This document shows positions 54,276 through 63,548 of a stretch of DNA of 64,000 nt, piece after piece (position 1 is the stretch's first letter; every line of letters starts with the position of its first letter). A program made the translations under genes and the position numbers. Origin of the DNA: Ruegeria haliotis (GTDB lineage Bacteria > Pseudomonadota > Alphaproteobacteria > Rhodobacterales > Rhodobacteraceae); contig NZ_JABXWT010000013.1 of NCBI RefSeq assembly GCF_013377785.1, forward strand, positions 1 through 64,000, in the 5' to 3' direction. A model generated the notes under the pieces. That model was given only the letters and a program-made list of their open reading frames with translations. It was not told the origin of the DNA and did no database searches.

Positions 54276-55300
54276 AGCTGAGCCCGCGCGAGGCTGAGGG
54301 GTATTTTACCAAGCCGGACGCGGACAAGACCGGACTGCTGATTTACGGTGCGGACGCAATGCGCGTTGCGCTCAAGCGTCAGCAGGTTCTGGCGGCGTTG
54401 CTCGGACCCAATGCCGAAGAGGAAATGCGCCTGACCCGAATGCCGGGCAGTGATCTGCGCGGCGATCCGGCCCGGTTGCTGGACGCGGTCAAGGCGGTTG
54501 GGTTTTTTCCGGGACCTCGGGCGGTGTTTGTCGAAGAAACAACCGAAACAGCCGCGCCCGCCATTGTTGCTGCGTTAGAAGATTGGGTCCCCGGCGACGC
54601 CCAAATCATCGTGACAGCCGGTCAACTCAAGCCAAGTTCGAAGATCCGCAAGGCGTTCGAGGCGCATCGCTCAACCTATGCGGTGGGCATTTACGACGAC
54701 CCGCCTTCGCGTGCCGAAGTCGAACGTGTTCTGACGCAGGCCGGGTTGCAGAGCGTACCAAGTGAAACAATGATGGCGATCAGCGATTTGGCCGCCAACC
54801 TCAGCCCGGGTGATTTCTCCCAAACCATTGAGAAACTGTCGCTTTACAAACGAGGCGGTAGTTCTGGGTTGAGTGTCGAAGACGTCGAAACCTGTGCTCC
54901 GCGCTCGACCGAGGCGGCGCTGGACGATGTGTTGAACGTGGTCGCAGAGGGCCGCGCCGGTGAGATCGGTCCACTTATCCGACGGCTGCAGGCCCAAGGC
55001 ACCAATGGCGTAACCCTTTGCATCGGGGCAACGCGGCATTTTCGGACGCTTTATGCCTGCGCCTCTGATCCGGGCGGGGCCGCGCAGGGAATCGGCAAGC
55101 TGCGCCCACCAGTCTACGGCAAACGACGCGACCGCGTTCTGCGACAGGCGCAAGGTTGGGGGGCGCCCAAACTGCAAACGGCGCTGACAGTTCTGACCGA
55201 CACGGATCTGTCACTGCGGTCCGCAGGCCAAACAGCCCCCGCTATGGCCCTGGTCGAACGCGCGATGATCCGTCTGGCGATGCTGGCCCGGTCTCGTTGA
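54272..55300 (+). CDS. holA: DNA polymerase III subunit delta
   Basis: A 342-residue clamp-loader subunit that opens the beta clamp. It follows lptE with an ATGA overlap. Family features are LLIYGADAMRVALKRQQVLA near the N-terminus, LLDAVKAVGFFPGPRAVFVE, and the C-terminal helical region with VPSETMMAISDLAANLSPGD and RRLQAQGTNGVTLCIGATRH. The N-terminal AAA+-like domain lacks ATP-binding motifs, as expected for delta. Confidence 0.93.
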   Translation: MKLSPREAEGYFTKPDADKTGLLIYGADAMRVALKRQQVLAALLGPNAEEEMRLTRMPGSDLRGDPARLLDAVKAVGFFPGPRAVFVEETTETAAPAIVAALEDWVPGDAQIIVTAGQLKPSSKIRKAFEAHRSTYAVGIYDDPPSRAEVERVLTQAGLQSVPSETMMAISDLAANLSPGDFSQTIEKLSLYKRGGSSGLSVEDVETCAPRSTEAALDDVLNVVAEGRAGEIGPLIRRLQAQGTNGVTLCIGATRHFRTLYACASDPGGAAQGIGKLRPPVYGKRRDRVLRQAQGWGAPKLQTALTVLTDTDLSLRSAGQTAPAMALVERAMIRLAMLARSR

Positions 55301-55371
55301 CCACGCGTTCTGCTTGACCCGAACCCACTCCGCTTCACACTCAACGTGATCCCGAACGACAGGAGCTTCGC

Positions 55372-55968
55372 ATGTACAAAGTCTATGGGCGTATTCAAAG
55401 CCGCGCTTCGCGCGTGATCTGGATGTTGGAAGAGCTGGGTGTACCTTACGAATTCGTCAATGTCGGGCCGCATGATCCGCAAGTGCTGGCGCTGAACCCT
55501 TCAGGCAAGATCCCTGTACTGGTGGATGGCGATGAGGTGATTTGCGACAGCTCGGCGATCATGACTTATCTGGCTGACAAGCACGGTGCGCTCACCTATT
55601 CGGCGGGAACTGTCGAAAGAGCCGCGCAGGATTCGGTATTTTATGCCCTGCTGGACGAATTGGACGGGGTTCTGTGGGTTGCTACGCGCCATGCCTTCAT
55701 ACTGCCCGAGGAAAAACGCGTTCCTCAGATCGTTGAAACAGCGAAGTGGGAGTTCGACCGCAACCTTCAACGCCTGGAAAAGCGGTTCAAGGGTCCGTTT
55801 CTGCTGGGCGACAAGATGACGATCGCAGACATCTTGCTGGTGCATTGCATGAGTTGGGCAAAGGGTGCGGGGTTTCCGCTTAACTCTGATGTGCTGAATA
55901 CCTATGGCAAAGAGATGCGGAACCGACCCGGCTATCAGAAACTGGCTGAACTCGCTAAAGACACTTAG
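55372..55968 (+). CDS. glutathione S-transferase family protein
   Basis: A 198-residue GST. The N-terminal thioredoxin-like domain (MYKVYGRIQSRASRVIWMLE, with the cis-proline in NPSGKIPVLVDGDEV and DSSAIMTYLADKHG that binds the gamma-glutamyl group) is followed by an all-helical domain with LLGDKMTIADILLVHCMSWA. Serine near position 10-13 is the possible catalytic residue. The substrate is unknown. Its TAG stop overlaps the TAA of the convergent flavoprotein gene (TTAG). Confidence 0.87.
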   Translation: MYKVYGRIQSRASRVIWMLEELGVPYEFVNVGPHDPQVLALNPSGKIPVLVDGDEVICDSSAIMTYLADKHGALTYSAGTVERAAQDSVFYALLDELDGVLWVATRHAFILPEEKRVPQIVETAKWEFDRNLQRLEKRFKGPFLLGDKMTIADILLVHCMSWAKGAGFPLNSDVLNTYGKEMRNRPGYQKLAELAKDT

Positions 55969-57155
55969 AGAGCAGTATTGGTCTGTAACCAGTTAGCTGC
56001 GGATCTTCCGGCCCATCGGCCAGTGGCCAGACAGGCGGTCAACAAGTATCCGCCTGTCGGGGCTTCCCAATCCAGCATCTCTCCGGCGCAGAACACGCCC
56101 GGCAGCGATTTGAGCATAAGACCATCATCCACCGCTGTACGGGGCACTCCGCCTGCGGTCGAGATCGCCTCATCCATAGGTCGTAAACCAGCGTGGCGGA
56201 CGGGCAGAGATTTTATCATTTGCGCCAACGCCTGCGGCGAATCCGGGATCGGGCGCCCGAATTCCATCAGCAAAGCTGCTCGGGTAGGGCCAAGCTTCAG
56301 CACCTTGCGCAGATGGTTGGACAGGCTGGCCTTGCCGCGCGATTTGCTCAACCGCGCCGCAATTTCGTCCTGTGTGACGTCCGGCATCAGATCAAAGGTA
56401 AGGGATGAACCTTGGCGAACCACTTTGCAGATGGTGTAAATGCCGCCTCCTTCCAGCCCACGGGCAGAGATCACCGCCTCGCCCCGCGTGCGCAATGACC
56501 CGGCCTGCAATGCGACGCCTTTGACCGGCGCTCCGAAGTGAGGTTTTATGTAGTCCGACCAATCAACCAACACTCCAGCATTGGCGGGGGCGAAAGGGGT
56601 TAGTGCAACTCCCATCCCGGCAAGAACCTCAGACCACAAGCCGTCTGACCCCAAGCGCGCCCAGCTGGCCCCGCCCATCGCAAGCACCGTAACATCGGTC
56701 GTCAGGGTCTGCGGTCCTTCCGGCGTGTCAAATTTCAACGCATTTCCATCCCACCCGATCCAGCGCCAGCGTGTTCTGATTTCGACGTCAGCCTGCCCCA
56801 ATCGCGCCAACCACGCCCGCAATAACGGAGAGGCTTTCATCGCCGTTGGAAACACCCGCCCCGTAGATCCTGTGAACAACGTTTGCCCGAGACCCCGCGC
56901 CCACTCTTGAACTGCTTGGGCATCCCAGTCGGCGACCATTGGGTGCAGCCAGTCAGCAGCCTCGTCATATGACTGGATCAGGGTCTCAAACGGTTCGTCT
57001 TTTGTCAGGTTCAGACCCGATTTCCCGGCCATCAGAAACTTACGCGCGACCGAGGGTTTGGCGTCTGCCACGATGACTGAATGACCAACATTAGTGAGCT
57101 CTTCAGCGGCCATCAAACCAGCTGGCCCCGCCCCGATCACCACTGCCTGCACCAT
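55965..57155 (-). CDS. HI0933-family flavoprotein
   Basis: A 396-residue FAD protein of the BaiN/HI0933 family (TIGR03862 type). The N-terminal FAD site is AVVIGAGPAGLMAAEELTNV, then MAGKSGLNLTKDEPFETL, STGRVFPTAMKASPLLRAWL and LAMGGASWARLGSDG. The C-terminal signature FCAGEMLDWEAPTGGYLLTA is exact. BaiN is implicated in bile-acid ring reduction in gut bacteria, but the function here is unknown. The family start is at ATG 57155. It overlaps the GST gene at the stop and an HNH gene at its 5' end. Confidence 0.88.
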   Translation of the reverse strand: MVQAVVIGAGPAGLMAAEELTNVGHSVIVADAKPSVARKFLMAGKSGLNLTKDEPFETLIQSYDEAADWLHPMVADWDAQAVQEWARGLGQTLFTGSTGRVFPTAMKASPLLRAWLARLGQADVEIRTRWRWIGWDGNALKFDTPEGPQTLTTDVTVLAMGGASWARLGSDGLWSEVLAGMGVALTPFAPANAGVLVDWSDYIKPHFGAPVKGVALQAGSLRTRGEAVISARGLEGGGIYTICKVVRQGSSLTFDLMPDVTQDEIAARLSKSRGKASLSNHLRKVLKLGPTRAALLMEFGRPIPDSPQALAQMIKSLPVRHAGLRPMDEAISTAGGVPRTAVDDGLMLKSLPGVFCAGEMLDWEAPTGGYLLTACLATGRWAGRSAANWLQTNTAL

Positions 57156-57500
57156 TTTCGCCCTCTTGCCTTAACCGCCCATTGGCGCAAAATTCCCAAC
57201 ACCACGACGAACAATGATCCGATCTGCCCGCTTTGTGACCGCCCGATCCCGGACGGATCCCGCAGCCTGCATCATCTGATCCCAAAACTCAAAGGAGGCA
57301 AGGGTGGACCCACCGTCCTATTGCACCAGATCTGCCACAAGGAGGTTCATGCCACACTGACCGAGGCAGAACTGGCGCGCAATTTCAACACTGTACCAGC
57401 CCTGCGCACCCATCCCAGACTTGAAAAATTCCTGTGCTGGGTCCGTAAACGCCCGCCCGGCTTCCGATCGAAAGTGCCCGGAAAACGGCGCGGACGCTGA
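57081..57500 (+). CDS. HNH endonuclease-like protein
   Basis: A reading frame with the HNH signature: zinc cysteines ICPLCDRPIP, then SLHHLIPKLKGGKGGPTVL with the catalytic His pair, and LHQICHKEVHATL. The C-terminus is very basic (RKRPPGFRSKVPGKRRGR). Short HNH proteins of this type are common in roseobacters and of unknown role. The only canonical in-frame start before the HNH part is ATG 57081, which would overlap the divergent flavoprotein gene by 75 bases; no GTG or TTG is available, so a rare start near 57199 (ATT) is possible. Its TGA and the VOC stop form the palindrome TGATCA. Confidence 0.65.
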   Translation: MTNISELFSGHQTSWPRPDHHCLHHFRPLALTAHWRKIPNTTTNNDPICPLCDRPIPDGSRSLHHLIPKLKGGKGGPTVLLHQICHKEVHATLTEAELARNFNTVPALRTHPRLEKFLCWVRKRPPGFRSKVPGKRRGR

Positions 57501-58238
57501 TCAGCCCGGCAGGACCGGATCACCAAATGCATCTCGGAGCGACCTCGTCAGGCCCTGAATCTCGATCCCCTGATAGTCCGGTACCGGGGCAAACTGCGCG
57601 TCAGCCACATGCTGAAATTCCAGCGTGGTATACGGGCGTTTCCACAACCATTCTCGGTTCTCCACCGCCCACGGATCGGGATTGGGCAGCACATCGTCCG
57701 TGAAGGCATAGAAATGCAGATCAAAGCCATAGGGGTCAACATCCTGCATCGACAACAGTGACATTCCCAACGCACGACAGAACGTGTCCTCGACAGCAAT
57801 ATCTCCGGTGCGCAGCGTGATCTGTCCAATTCGCGCCTGCGCAAACGGGTCTACCGGTCCAGCGGCTTGCTCAGGACGGTTACCTTCAAAATCATGCTGC
57901 AGCAATTCAATAACAAAGCCTTCAGGATCACTCAGGTGGCACATATACCCGATATCCAGAAACTGCCGTGGTGCGCTGACCTCCACCCCATGCTGTCGAA
58001 GAAAAGCCGCCGCCATATCCACGTCGGGCAGCGTGATACCGATCTTCCAGTAACGCTGCCCACGATCATGCGTGTATCCACCGCCGCCTGGCATCAACAA
58101 CAGGTCTGCATCGTTCCCATCATAGCCGACCCGGCGATTCGGGCCTTCCGCGTGCACCGTCATGCCAAGGGCGTCTCGATAGAAGGCGGCCAGACGCTCG
58201 GGGTCGGCGACACGCAAGCGCAGAGCGGACATCCTCAT
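57501..58238 (-). CDS. VOC-family dioxygenase/glyoxalase-like protein
   Basis: A 245-residue protein with two vicinal-oxygen-chelate modules, RLRVADPERLAAFYRDALGM in the first and IGQITLRTGDIAVEDTFCRA in the second. DPEGFVIELLQHDFEGN in the first module carries a metal-binding Glu. Extradiol dioxygenases and glyoxalases share this fold; I cannot assign a substrate. ATG 58238 overlaps the stop of the crotonase-like gene as ATGA, so the two are coupled. It is the last gene of a three-gene operon and abuts the HNH gene. Confidence 0.83.
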   Translation of the reverse strand: MRMSALRLRVADPERLAAFYRDALGMTVHAEGPNRRVGYDGNDADLLLMPGGGGYTHDRGQRYWKIGITLPDVDMAAAFLRQHGVEVSAPRQFLDIGYMCHLSDPEGFVIELLQHDFEGNRPEQAAGPVDPFAQARIGQITLRTGDIAVEDTFCRALGMSLLSMQDVDPYGFDLHFYAFTDDVLPNPDPWAVENREWLWKRPYTTLEFQHVADAQFAPVPDYQGIEIQGLTRSLRDAFGDPVLPG

Positions 58239-58843
58239 GCACACAACTCCGCGATTCCAGCCGCAATATTTGGGTCCGCGTCCAGACTGTCGGCTACCAG
58301 ATCGCGCGCCGTTTGCATCAGGATCTCGGGCTCGACGATACGATCCACCAGGCCAAAATCATATGCCTCCTGCGCCATGATCTTCTGCCCGGCCATCAGG
58401 ATCAATTTGGTTCGAGCGGGTCCAATCAAGGCGGCGAGACGCTTGGGATCAGAAGGTTGCGGCAAAAAACCCAGCTTCATTACCGGGTAAAAAAACTTGG
58501 CCGACGGCACCGCAATACGAAGATCACACGCCAAAACCATACCGTTCGCGCCGCCCGCCAGTGTTCCGTTCAGGGCCGCGACCGTCAGGCATGGAAGCGC
58601 GGCGATGGCGCCGGACAGCCGCTCCCACAGATCCGACGTCGCAAGACCGGCGCGAGCCTCGTCCAGATCGGCGCCGGCGCTGAAAACTTTTCCGGCACCG
58701 GTCAGAATCAGGGCGTGCGCCTCGGTCGCGGTCTCGGCAATCCCGACAAGCTCGGCCAGCATTGCCCCGGTCAAGGCGTTCGCTTTTTCGGGATTGCTGA
58801 TCGTGACAGTCCAAAGGCCATCCGATTTGGTCAGTTCAATCAA
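58235..58843 (-). CDS. enoyl-CoA hydratase/isomerase family protein without canonical catalytic glutamates
   Basis: A 202-residue crotonase-fold protein: NPEKANALTGAMLAELVGI, LILTGAGKVFSAGADLDEAR (oxyanion-hole segment) and AALNGTLAGGANGMVLACDL. At the two places where crotonases carry catalytic glutamates this protein has GGANGMVLACD (for GGGCELALACD) and PVMKLGFLP (for PEVKLGLLP). Hydratase chemistry is thus doubtful, and isomerase, thioesterase or binding roles are open. The start is probably TTG 58843, which overlaps the SDR stop (TTGA) and has AGGAT upstream; no ATG lies at the right place. Confidence 0.75.
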   Translation of the reverse strand: MIELTKSDGLWTVTISNPEKANALTGAMLAELVGIAETATEAHALILTGAGKVFSAGADLDEARAGLATSDLWERLSGAIAALPCLTVAALNGTLAGGANGMVLACDLRIAVPSAKFFYPVMKLGFLPQPSDPKRLAALIGPARTKLILMAGQKIMAQEAYDFGLVDRIVEPEILMQTARDLVADSLDADPNIAAGIAELCA

Positions 58844-59583
58844 GTCAATCCGATCCTTTCGCGAATCTCGTCCTGTCTGAGGGATATTTCGGTGCCCAGA
58901 AACGCATCCGCATCCTCGGAACACATCCACAACAGCGCGCGCGCAGGCCAATCGGCCGGAATGTGATCATCCCAGTCCAGTTGGCTGACCGGATTGATAC
59001 CACTGGCCTTGATGACCCGTTGCATATCGGTCGCCACCGTTCCAGGCGACAGGCCCATTGCGCGGATACCATGATGCCCCTCTTCCAGATGGAGGCATTC
59101 CGTCAGCATCTTTGCCCCTGCTTTTGAGGCACAATAGTGGCTCCAGGCTTCAACCGGGTTCGATGCCGCGCCAGAGGATATGGTCAATACGGTTCCACCG
59201 CCTGCAGCCCGCATCACCGGCAATGCCGCGCGCATGCCATAGAACACACCTTTGAGGTTGATATCGATCGCCTGACTCCAAGCTTCGGTATCCGCGTTGG
59301 ACAGGTGAAAGATCGGCTCGATCACCCCGGCGTTTCCAATCAGAACGTCCAGGCTGCCAAAGTGGTCCACGCAATCCGCGACGGCCTGCTCGACTTGCGC
59401 AAAGTCACTGACATCACACGCCAGCGCGATGGCATTGTCACCCAGCGCCGCCGCCAATGCATCTATCTGATCGCGGCTGCGGGCCACCAGCGCAACATTG
59501 GCACCGGCTGCGGCAAAAACGCGCCCTGCCTCGGCACCAATCCCGCGACTGGCACCTGTTATGAGTACCGTTTTTCCCTGCAT
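58840..59583 (-). CDS. SDR-family oxidoreductase
   Basis: A 247-residue classical short-chain dehydrogenase. The cofactor site is VLITGASRGIGAEAGRVF, the NAG motif is in LIGNAGVIEP, the catalytic Ser is in TISSGAASN, and Tyr-Lys is in SHYCASKAG. SPGTVATDMQRV follows. Substrate is unknown; it probably reduces a ketone or oxidises a hydroxyacyl substrate together with the downstream crotonase-like protein, with which it shares a TTGA junction. It heads the three-gene minus-strand operon and is divergent from the DUF2125 gene. Confidence 0.87.
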   Translation of the reverse strand: MQGKTVLITGASRGIGAEAGRVFAAAGANVALVARSRDQIDALAAALGDNAIALACDVSDFAQVEQAVADCVDHFGSLDVLIGNAGVIEPIFHLSNADTEAWSQAIDINLKGVFYGMRAALPVMRAAGGGTVLTISSGAASNPVEAWSHYCASKAGAKMLTECLHLEEGHHGIRAMGLSPGTVATDMQRVIKASGINPVSQLDWDDHIPADWPARALLWMCSEDADAFLGTEISLRQDEIRERIGLT

Positions 59584-59723
59584 TTACCCCTCCTCCTCCG
59601 TTGGTTCAGAACTCGAGTAAACCCGTACCGTGTAAACGGGGAATTGGTCCACCCCTTGCCCCCTTGACGATACCCGCCACAAGCCCGACCATGCGCAGCA
59701 AATTTATCAAGAAGGGTTACCTT

Positions 59724-61247
59724 ATGTCTGTTTTTTTTCGCCGCAGCTGTGGCGCAGTCTTGGCTTATGCCGTTGCCACGCAAGGGGCGTTGGCTGACCT
59801 GACCGCAAATGAAGTCTGGACCGACTGGCAGAGCTATTTCGGCGCGATGGGTTATACGATTACCGGCGACGAGAGCACTTCAGGCGACGTTACCACGATT
59901 TCCAACATGACCCTTTCGATGGAATTGCCTGAAGATGACGGGCAATTCCAGATGGTCATGCCGGAAATGACCCTGACCGAAAACGGTGATGGCACGGTAA
60001 ACGTCGGACTACCCGAGAACTTTCCACTGACGGTATCCGGTCAGGCAGACGGAGAAGAATTTGCAGCCAATGTCCTTTATTCTCAGAGTCAGCTGAACAT
60101 GGTCGTGTCCGGATCACCCGAAGACATGACTTATGATTACACGGCCGACAAACTGGGCATAGTTCTGGATTCGCTTGAGGTGGATGGCGAACCCTTGCCG
60201 GATGGTACTCTGGGCGTCAGCATCGAAGCCAACGATCTGGACGGCAGTTCGCGGATGCGCACTGGTGAAAACCGCAACGTTACCCAATCCTTCAATGCCG
60301 CTGACATGGCATACAACATCACTTTCAAAGATCCGGAAACGGACGAGTCCGCCCTGATCGAAGGTAAGTTGGATCAACTGGCGTTCGAAGGTGAAAACAT
60401 CATTCCCAAAGACTTCGATCTGTCGGATCCGAAAGCCTTCTACGAGGCTGGTTTCGCGTTTTCGGGCAACTTCACCTACGCTGCGGGCACCACTGACATC
60501 AGCGGCGTCAGCGAAGGCGAAGAATTCTCGATGGCCAGCACGTCCGAAGGGGGACGCTTTGCCGCCAGCATCGATGCCGAACGCATCGCCTATGACCTCG
60601 AACAAAGCAGCACCAAACTGGCTGTCACGACTGCCGACCTGCCCTTTCCGATCGAAGTTGCAATGGCCAATGCCGGTTTGAAATTCGAGTTCCCGGTTCA
60701 GCAGTCGGAAGAGGTACAGCCCTTTGGCTTTGCCATGAACCTGACGGATTTCACCATGTCCGATGTCTTGTGGAGCATGTTCGACCCGGCAGGCACCTTG
60801 CCGCGTGATCCGGCGACCATTGCACTGGACACCACGGGTACTGCCAAGGTCTTGATGAACATTTTCGATCCTGAGGCCGCTGTTGCACTGGAAACATCAG
60901 AGTCCGCCCCGGGTGAGCTGCATTCGCTGAAAATCAACGAATTGCTGGTCTCGCTGGTCGGAGCCAAGCTGACGGGTGATGGCGACTTTGCGTTCGATAA
61001 TGCGAACACCGAAGAATTCGACGGTCTGCCAACGCCCTCTGGTGTGGCGAACCTGCAGCTGGTTGGGGCAAACGCGCTGATCGACAAGCTGATCGGTATG
61101 GGGCTGCTGTCAGACAACGACGCCCTGGGTGCCCGGATGATGATGGGCATGATGGCCGTTCCGGGTGAAGAACCCGACACCCTGAATTCGACCATCGAAT
61201 TCACAGAGGACGGCCAAATTCTGGCCAATGGCCAACGCCTCAAGTAA
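59724..61247 (+). CDS. DUF2125 family periplasmic protein
   Basis: A 507-residue secreted protein. The signal peptide SVFFRRSCGAVLAYAVATQG ends near ALA, then DLTANEVWTDWQSYFGAMGY, typical of DUF2125. The body is acidic and rich in beta-type Thr/Ser/Asp residues with repeated strands. Many roseobacters carry one or two such genes; function is unknown. ATG 59724 follows AAGAAGGG and starts the signal sequence; ATG 59691 is a less likely alternative. An imperfect inverted repeat (GGGAGGCC with GGCCTTCCC, 61271-61294) follows the gene. Confidence 0.83.
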   Translation: MSVFFRRSCGAVLAYAVATQGALADLTANEVWTDWQSYFGAMGYTITGDESTSGDVTTISNMTLSMELPEDDGQFQMVMPEMTLTENGDGTVNVGLPENFPLTVSGQADGEEFAANVLYSQSQLNMVVSGSPEDMTYDYTADKLGIVLDSLEVDGEPLPDGTLGVSIEANDLDGSSRMRTGENRNVTQSFNAADMAYNITFKDPETDESALIEGKLDQLAFEGENIIPKDFDLSDPKAFYEAGFAFSGNFTYAAGTTDISGVSEGEEFSMASTSEGGRFAASIDAERIAYDLEQSSTKLAVTTADLPFPIEVAMANAGLKFEFPVQQSEEVQPFGFAMNLTDFTMSDVLWSMFDPAGTLPRDPATIALDTTGTAKVLMNIFDPEAAVALETSESAPGELHSLKINELLVSLVGAKLTGDGDFAFDNANTEEFDGLPTPSGVANLQLVGANALIDKLIGMGLLSDNDALGARMMMGMMAVPGEEPDTLNSTIEFTEDGQILANGQRLK

Positions 61248-61296
61248 CGATGTTTGGGGGAGGCCGCGTATCGTGGCCTTCCCTGCCTCTTGGCGC

Positions 61297-61977
61297 CTAC
61301 CGCCGACCGATGCGCCGAAACAGAACCGAGCCGCCTGAACTGACCCGCTGATCATAGGCAAAGCCCAGATCGGACAAGGCGTCGAAACAGGCCTTGATGC
61401 CGCGCAAGCCGATCTTGCGCGTGTGCACCTCAAGATAGACTTTTTGCACGTTCACCAAATCTGCACCGTCGAACAGGACCTTTTCTCCGCCTTCAATATC
61501 GACGATCAGGGTATTGGCGTCAAACTCCCGCAACAGGGTCGAAAGGTAATGTTTGGGAACGTCGACCTCTTTGACATATTCAGGTTCGGGGTCCAGTGAA
61601 GACGACCAGAATGGCTCGCGCACATAGAAATTGGCCGTTCCCAGCGTCTGCGTATCACTCAGCGCAACAGCATTCAGAACATCGACATTGGACATGCCGT
61701 TGGCCTGATGCACACGCCCGATGAATTCGCACAAGGTTGGATTGGCCTCGATACACATGGCGTTTCGAACACCCAGCTGCGTGACCAGAAACGAGGAAAT
61801 GAACCCGATCCCAGCGCCCAACTCGACCACCCGGTCCTTGGGGTCGATGAACTTCGGCAGACCGGTCACCTCGTCCTTTTCGTAACGCTCCGCAAGGATG
61901 GATCGTTTGACCTGAGGGGTGATGATCTGCGGATCATTGGGAATGCGTACACCACGCAGTGTAAAGTGATCTTGCAT
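61297..61977 (-). CDS. FkbM-family methyltransferase
   Basis: A 226-residue SAM-dependent methyltransferase. The SAM site is RVVELGAGIGFISSFLVTQL, followed by AMCIEANPTLC. The family C-terminal motifs are TLIVDIEGGEKVLFDG and VQKVYLEVHTRKIGLRGIKA. FkbM proteins O-methylate polyketides, sugars or lipid-linked oligosaccharides. No polysaccharide genes are nearby, so the acceptor is open. ATG 61977 follows AGGAACA. It is transcribed alone. Confidence 0.85.
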   Translation of the reverse strand: MQDHFTLRGVRIPNDPQIITPQVKRSILAERYEKDEVTGLPKFIDPKDRVVELGAGIGFISSFLVTQLGVRNAMCIEANPTLCEFIGRVHQANGMSNVDVLNAVALSDTQTLGTANFYVREPFWSSSLDPEPEYVKEVDVPKHYLSTLLREFDANTLIVDIEGGEKVLFDGADLVNVQKVYLEVHTRKIGLRGIKACFDALSDLGFAYDQRVSSGGSVLFRRIGRR

Positions 61978-62201
61978 GTGTTGTTCCTGCCCGATTGTCG
62001 TGCCCGGTCCGAGGCTTGTCAGTAGCCACTTTGGGTTTACTACCTCAGTCTCAACGCGAACGCAGCCGGTTTTGTGTCATTTCCCGCAAACTCCCGTTTG
62101 ACTGTCATTTTTGCCCGAATGGCCGCATGCACAATCCAGTCACAGGTCTTGCGGCACGGACTGTCCAAGGCTAGGTCCAATACAGTCAACCCGGAGGCCC
62201 C
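61978..62201. other. intergenic region with no recognised element
   Basis: A 224-base gap between the divergent FkbM and PmbA-like genes. It must hold both promoters. I see a good ribosome binding site, GGAGG, before the PmbA-like gene, but no repeat, operator or RNA structure that I can support. Confidence 0.5.
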
Positions 62202-63548
62202 ATGACCCGTACACCAGAAGACATCAGCCACCAATTGCTGGACGCGGCCCGCAACGCAGGCGCCGACGCAGCGGACGCCATCGTGCTCGACGGATCATCG
62301 GTCTCGGTCGAAGTACGCGGCGGCGCGCTGGAACATGCGGAACGCTCTGAAGGGGCCGATCTGGGGCTGCGGGTATTTCTGGGCAAACAACAGGCGATTG
62401 TATCAAGCTCGGACAGCCGGCCTGAAACAATCCAAACCATGGCGGAACGCGCTGTTGCCATGGCCCGTGAAGCCCCTGAAGACCCATTTACCGGGCTGGC
62501 CGAGAGCGGTCAACTGGCCCGGGACTGGGATGTGCAGGCACTGGAGCTGTTTGATCCATCCCCCGAACCTTCTGCCGACTCATTGATGCAGGACGCGCTG
62601 CGCGCCGAGGCCACAGCGCTCGCGGTGCCGGGTGTCTCGCAAGTGTCTGACGCAGCAGCAAGCTATGGCACACACCGGGTACATCTGGCGGCCACAAACG
62701 GGTTTTCCGGAGGGTATGAGCGCAGCAGCAGATCAACGTCTTGTGTTGCGATCTCGGGCGAAGGAACCGGGATGGAGCGTGACTATGATGGCGACGCCCG
62801 CACGTATCAATCCGACCTGCGCAGCCCCGAAGAAATCGGGCGGACCGCGGGTGAGCGTGCAGTGGCACAGGTCGGCGCGCGCAAGCCTGCGACGGGCAGT
62901 TTTCCTGTTATGTTCGACGAACGGATCTCGTCTTCGCTGATCGGGCATCTACTGGCGGCGGGTAATGGCGCGGCCATCGCACGCGGCGCATCATGGTTGA
63001 CCGATTGTCTGGGGCAACAGGTTCTGCCCGAACATCTGTCACTGATCGAAGACCCCTATCGCCCGCGCATCTCAGGCTCGCGCCCCTTCGATGCCGAGGG
63101 TCTGCCGACCCGCCGCCGGGCAATAGTCGAGAACGGGGTTCTGACCGGTTGGACGCTGGATCTGTCCAGCGCACGCCAGCTCAAGATGCAATCGACTGGC
63201 AATGCTGCGCGCGGTGTTTCGGGGCCTCCGTCACCCAGCAACTGGAACCTGAGCCTGACACAGGGCGACCAAACTCGCGCCGACCTGCTGCGCGATATGG
63301 GCACCGGGCTGCTGGTGACATCGATGATCGGATCCACGATCAACCCCAATACGGGTGACTATTCGCGTGGCGCCTCGGGGTTCTGGGTCGAGAATGGCGA
63401 GATCACGTACCCGGTCAACGAATGCACCATCGCAGGTAATCTGCGCGATTTGCTGAAACGGATCATCCCGGCCAACGATGCGCGCCCATATTTGTCTCGC
63501 ATCGTTCCGTCGTTGCTGATCGAAGGAATGACACTTGCTGGCAACTGA
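62202..63548 (+). CDS. pmbA: PmbA/TldD-family metalloprotease-like protein
   Basis: A 448-residue protein of the TldD/PmbA (TldE) family, which with TldD degrades or matures peptides such as microcin B17 and CcdA. Features are GADAADAIVLDGSSVSVEVR near the N-terminus, LGLRVFLGKQQAIVSSSDS, DPYRPRISGSRPFDAEGLPT, and MIGSTINPNTGDYSRGASGF with VNECTIAGNLRDLLKRI. It lacks the HExxxH zinc motif of TldD, as expected for the TldE-like partner; no tldD is in the window. It overlaps the next gene by 14 bases. Confidence 0.88.
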   Translation: MTRTPEDISHQLLDAARNAGADAADAIVLDGSSVSVEVRGGALEHAERSEGADLGLRVFLGKQQAIVSSSDSRPETIQTMAERAVAMAREAPEDPFTGLAESGQLARDWDVQALELFDPSPEPSADSLMQDALRAEATALAVPGVSQVSDAAASYGTHRVHLAATNGFSGGYERSSRSTSCVAISGEGTGMERDYDGDARTYQSDLRSPEEIGRTAGERAVAQVGARKPATGSFPVMFDERISSSLIGHLLAAGNGAAIARGASWLTDCLGQQVLPEHLSLIEDPYRPRISGSRPFDAEGLPTRRRAIVENGVLTGWTLDLSSARQLKMQSTGNAARGVSGPPSPSNWNLSLTQGDQTRADLLRDMGTGLLVTSMIGSTINPNTGDYSRGASGFWVENGEITYPVNECTIAGNLRDLLKRIIPANDARPYLSRIVPSLLIEGMTLAGN

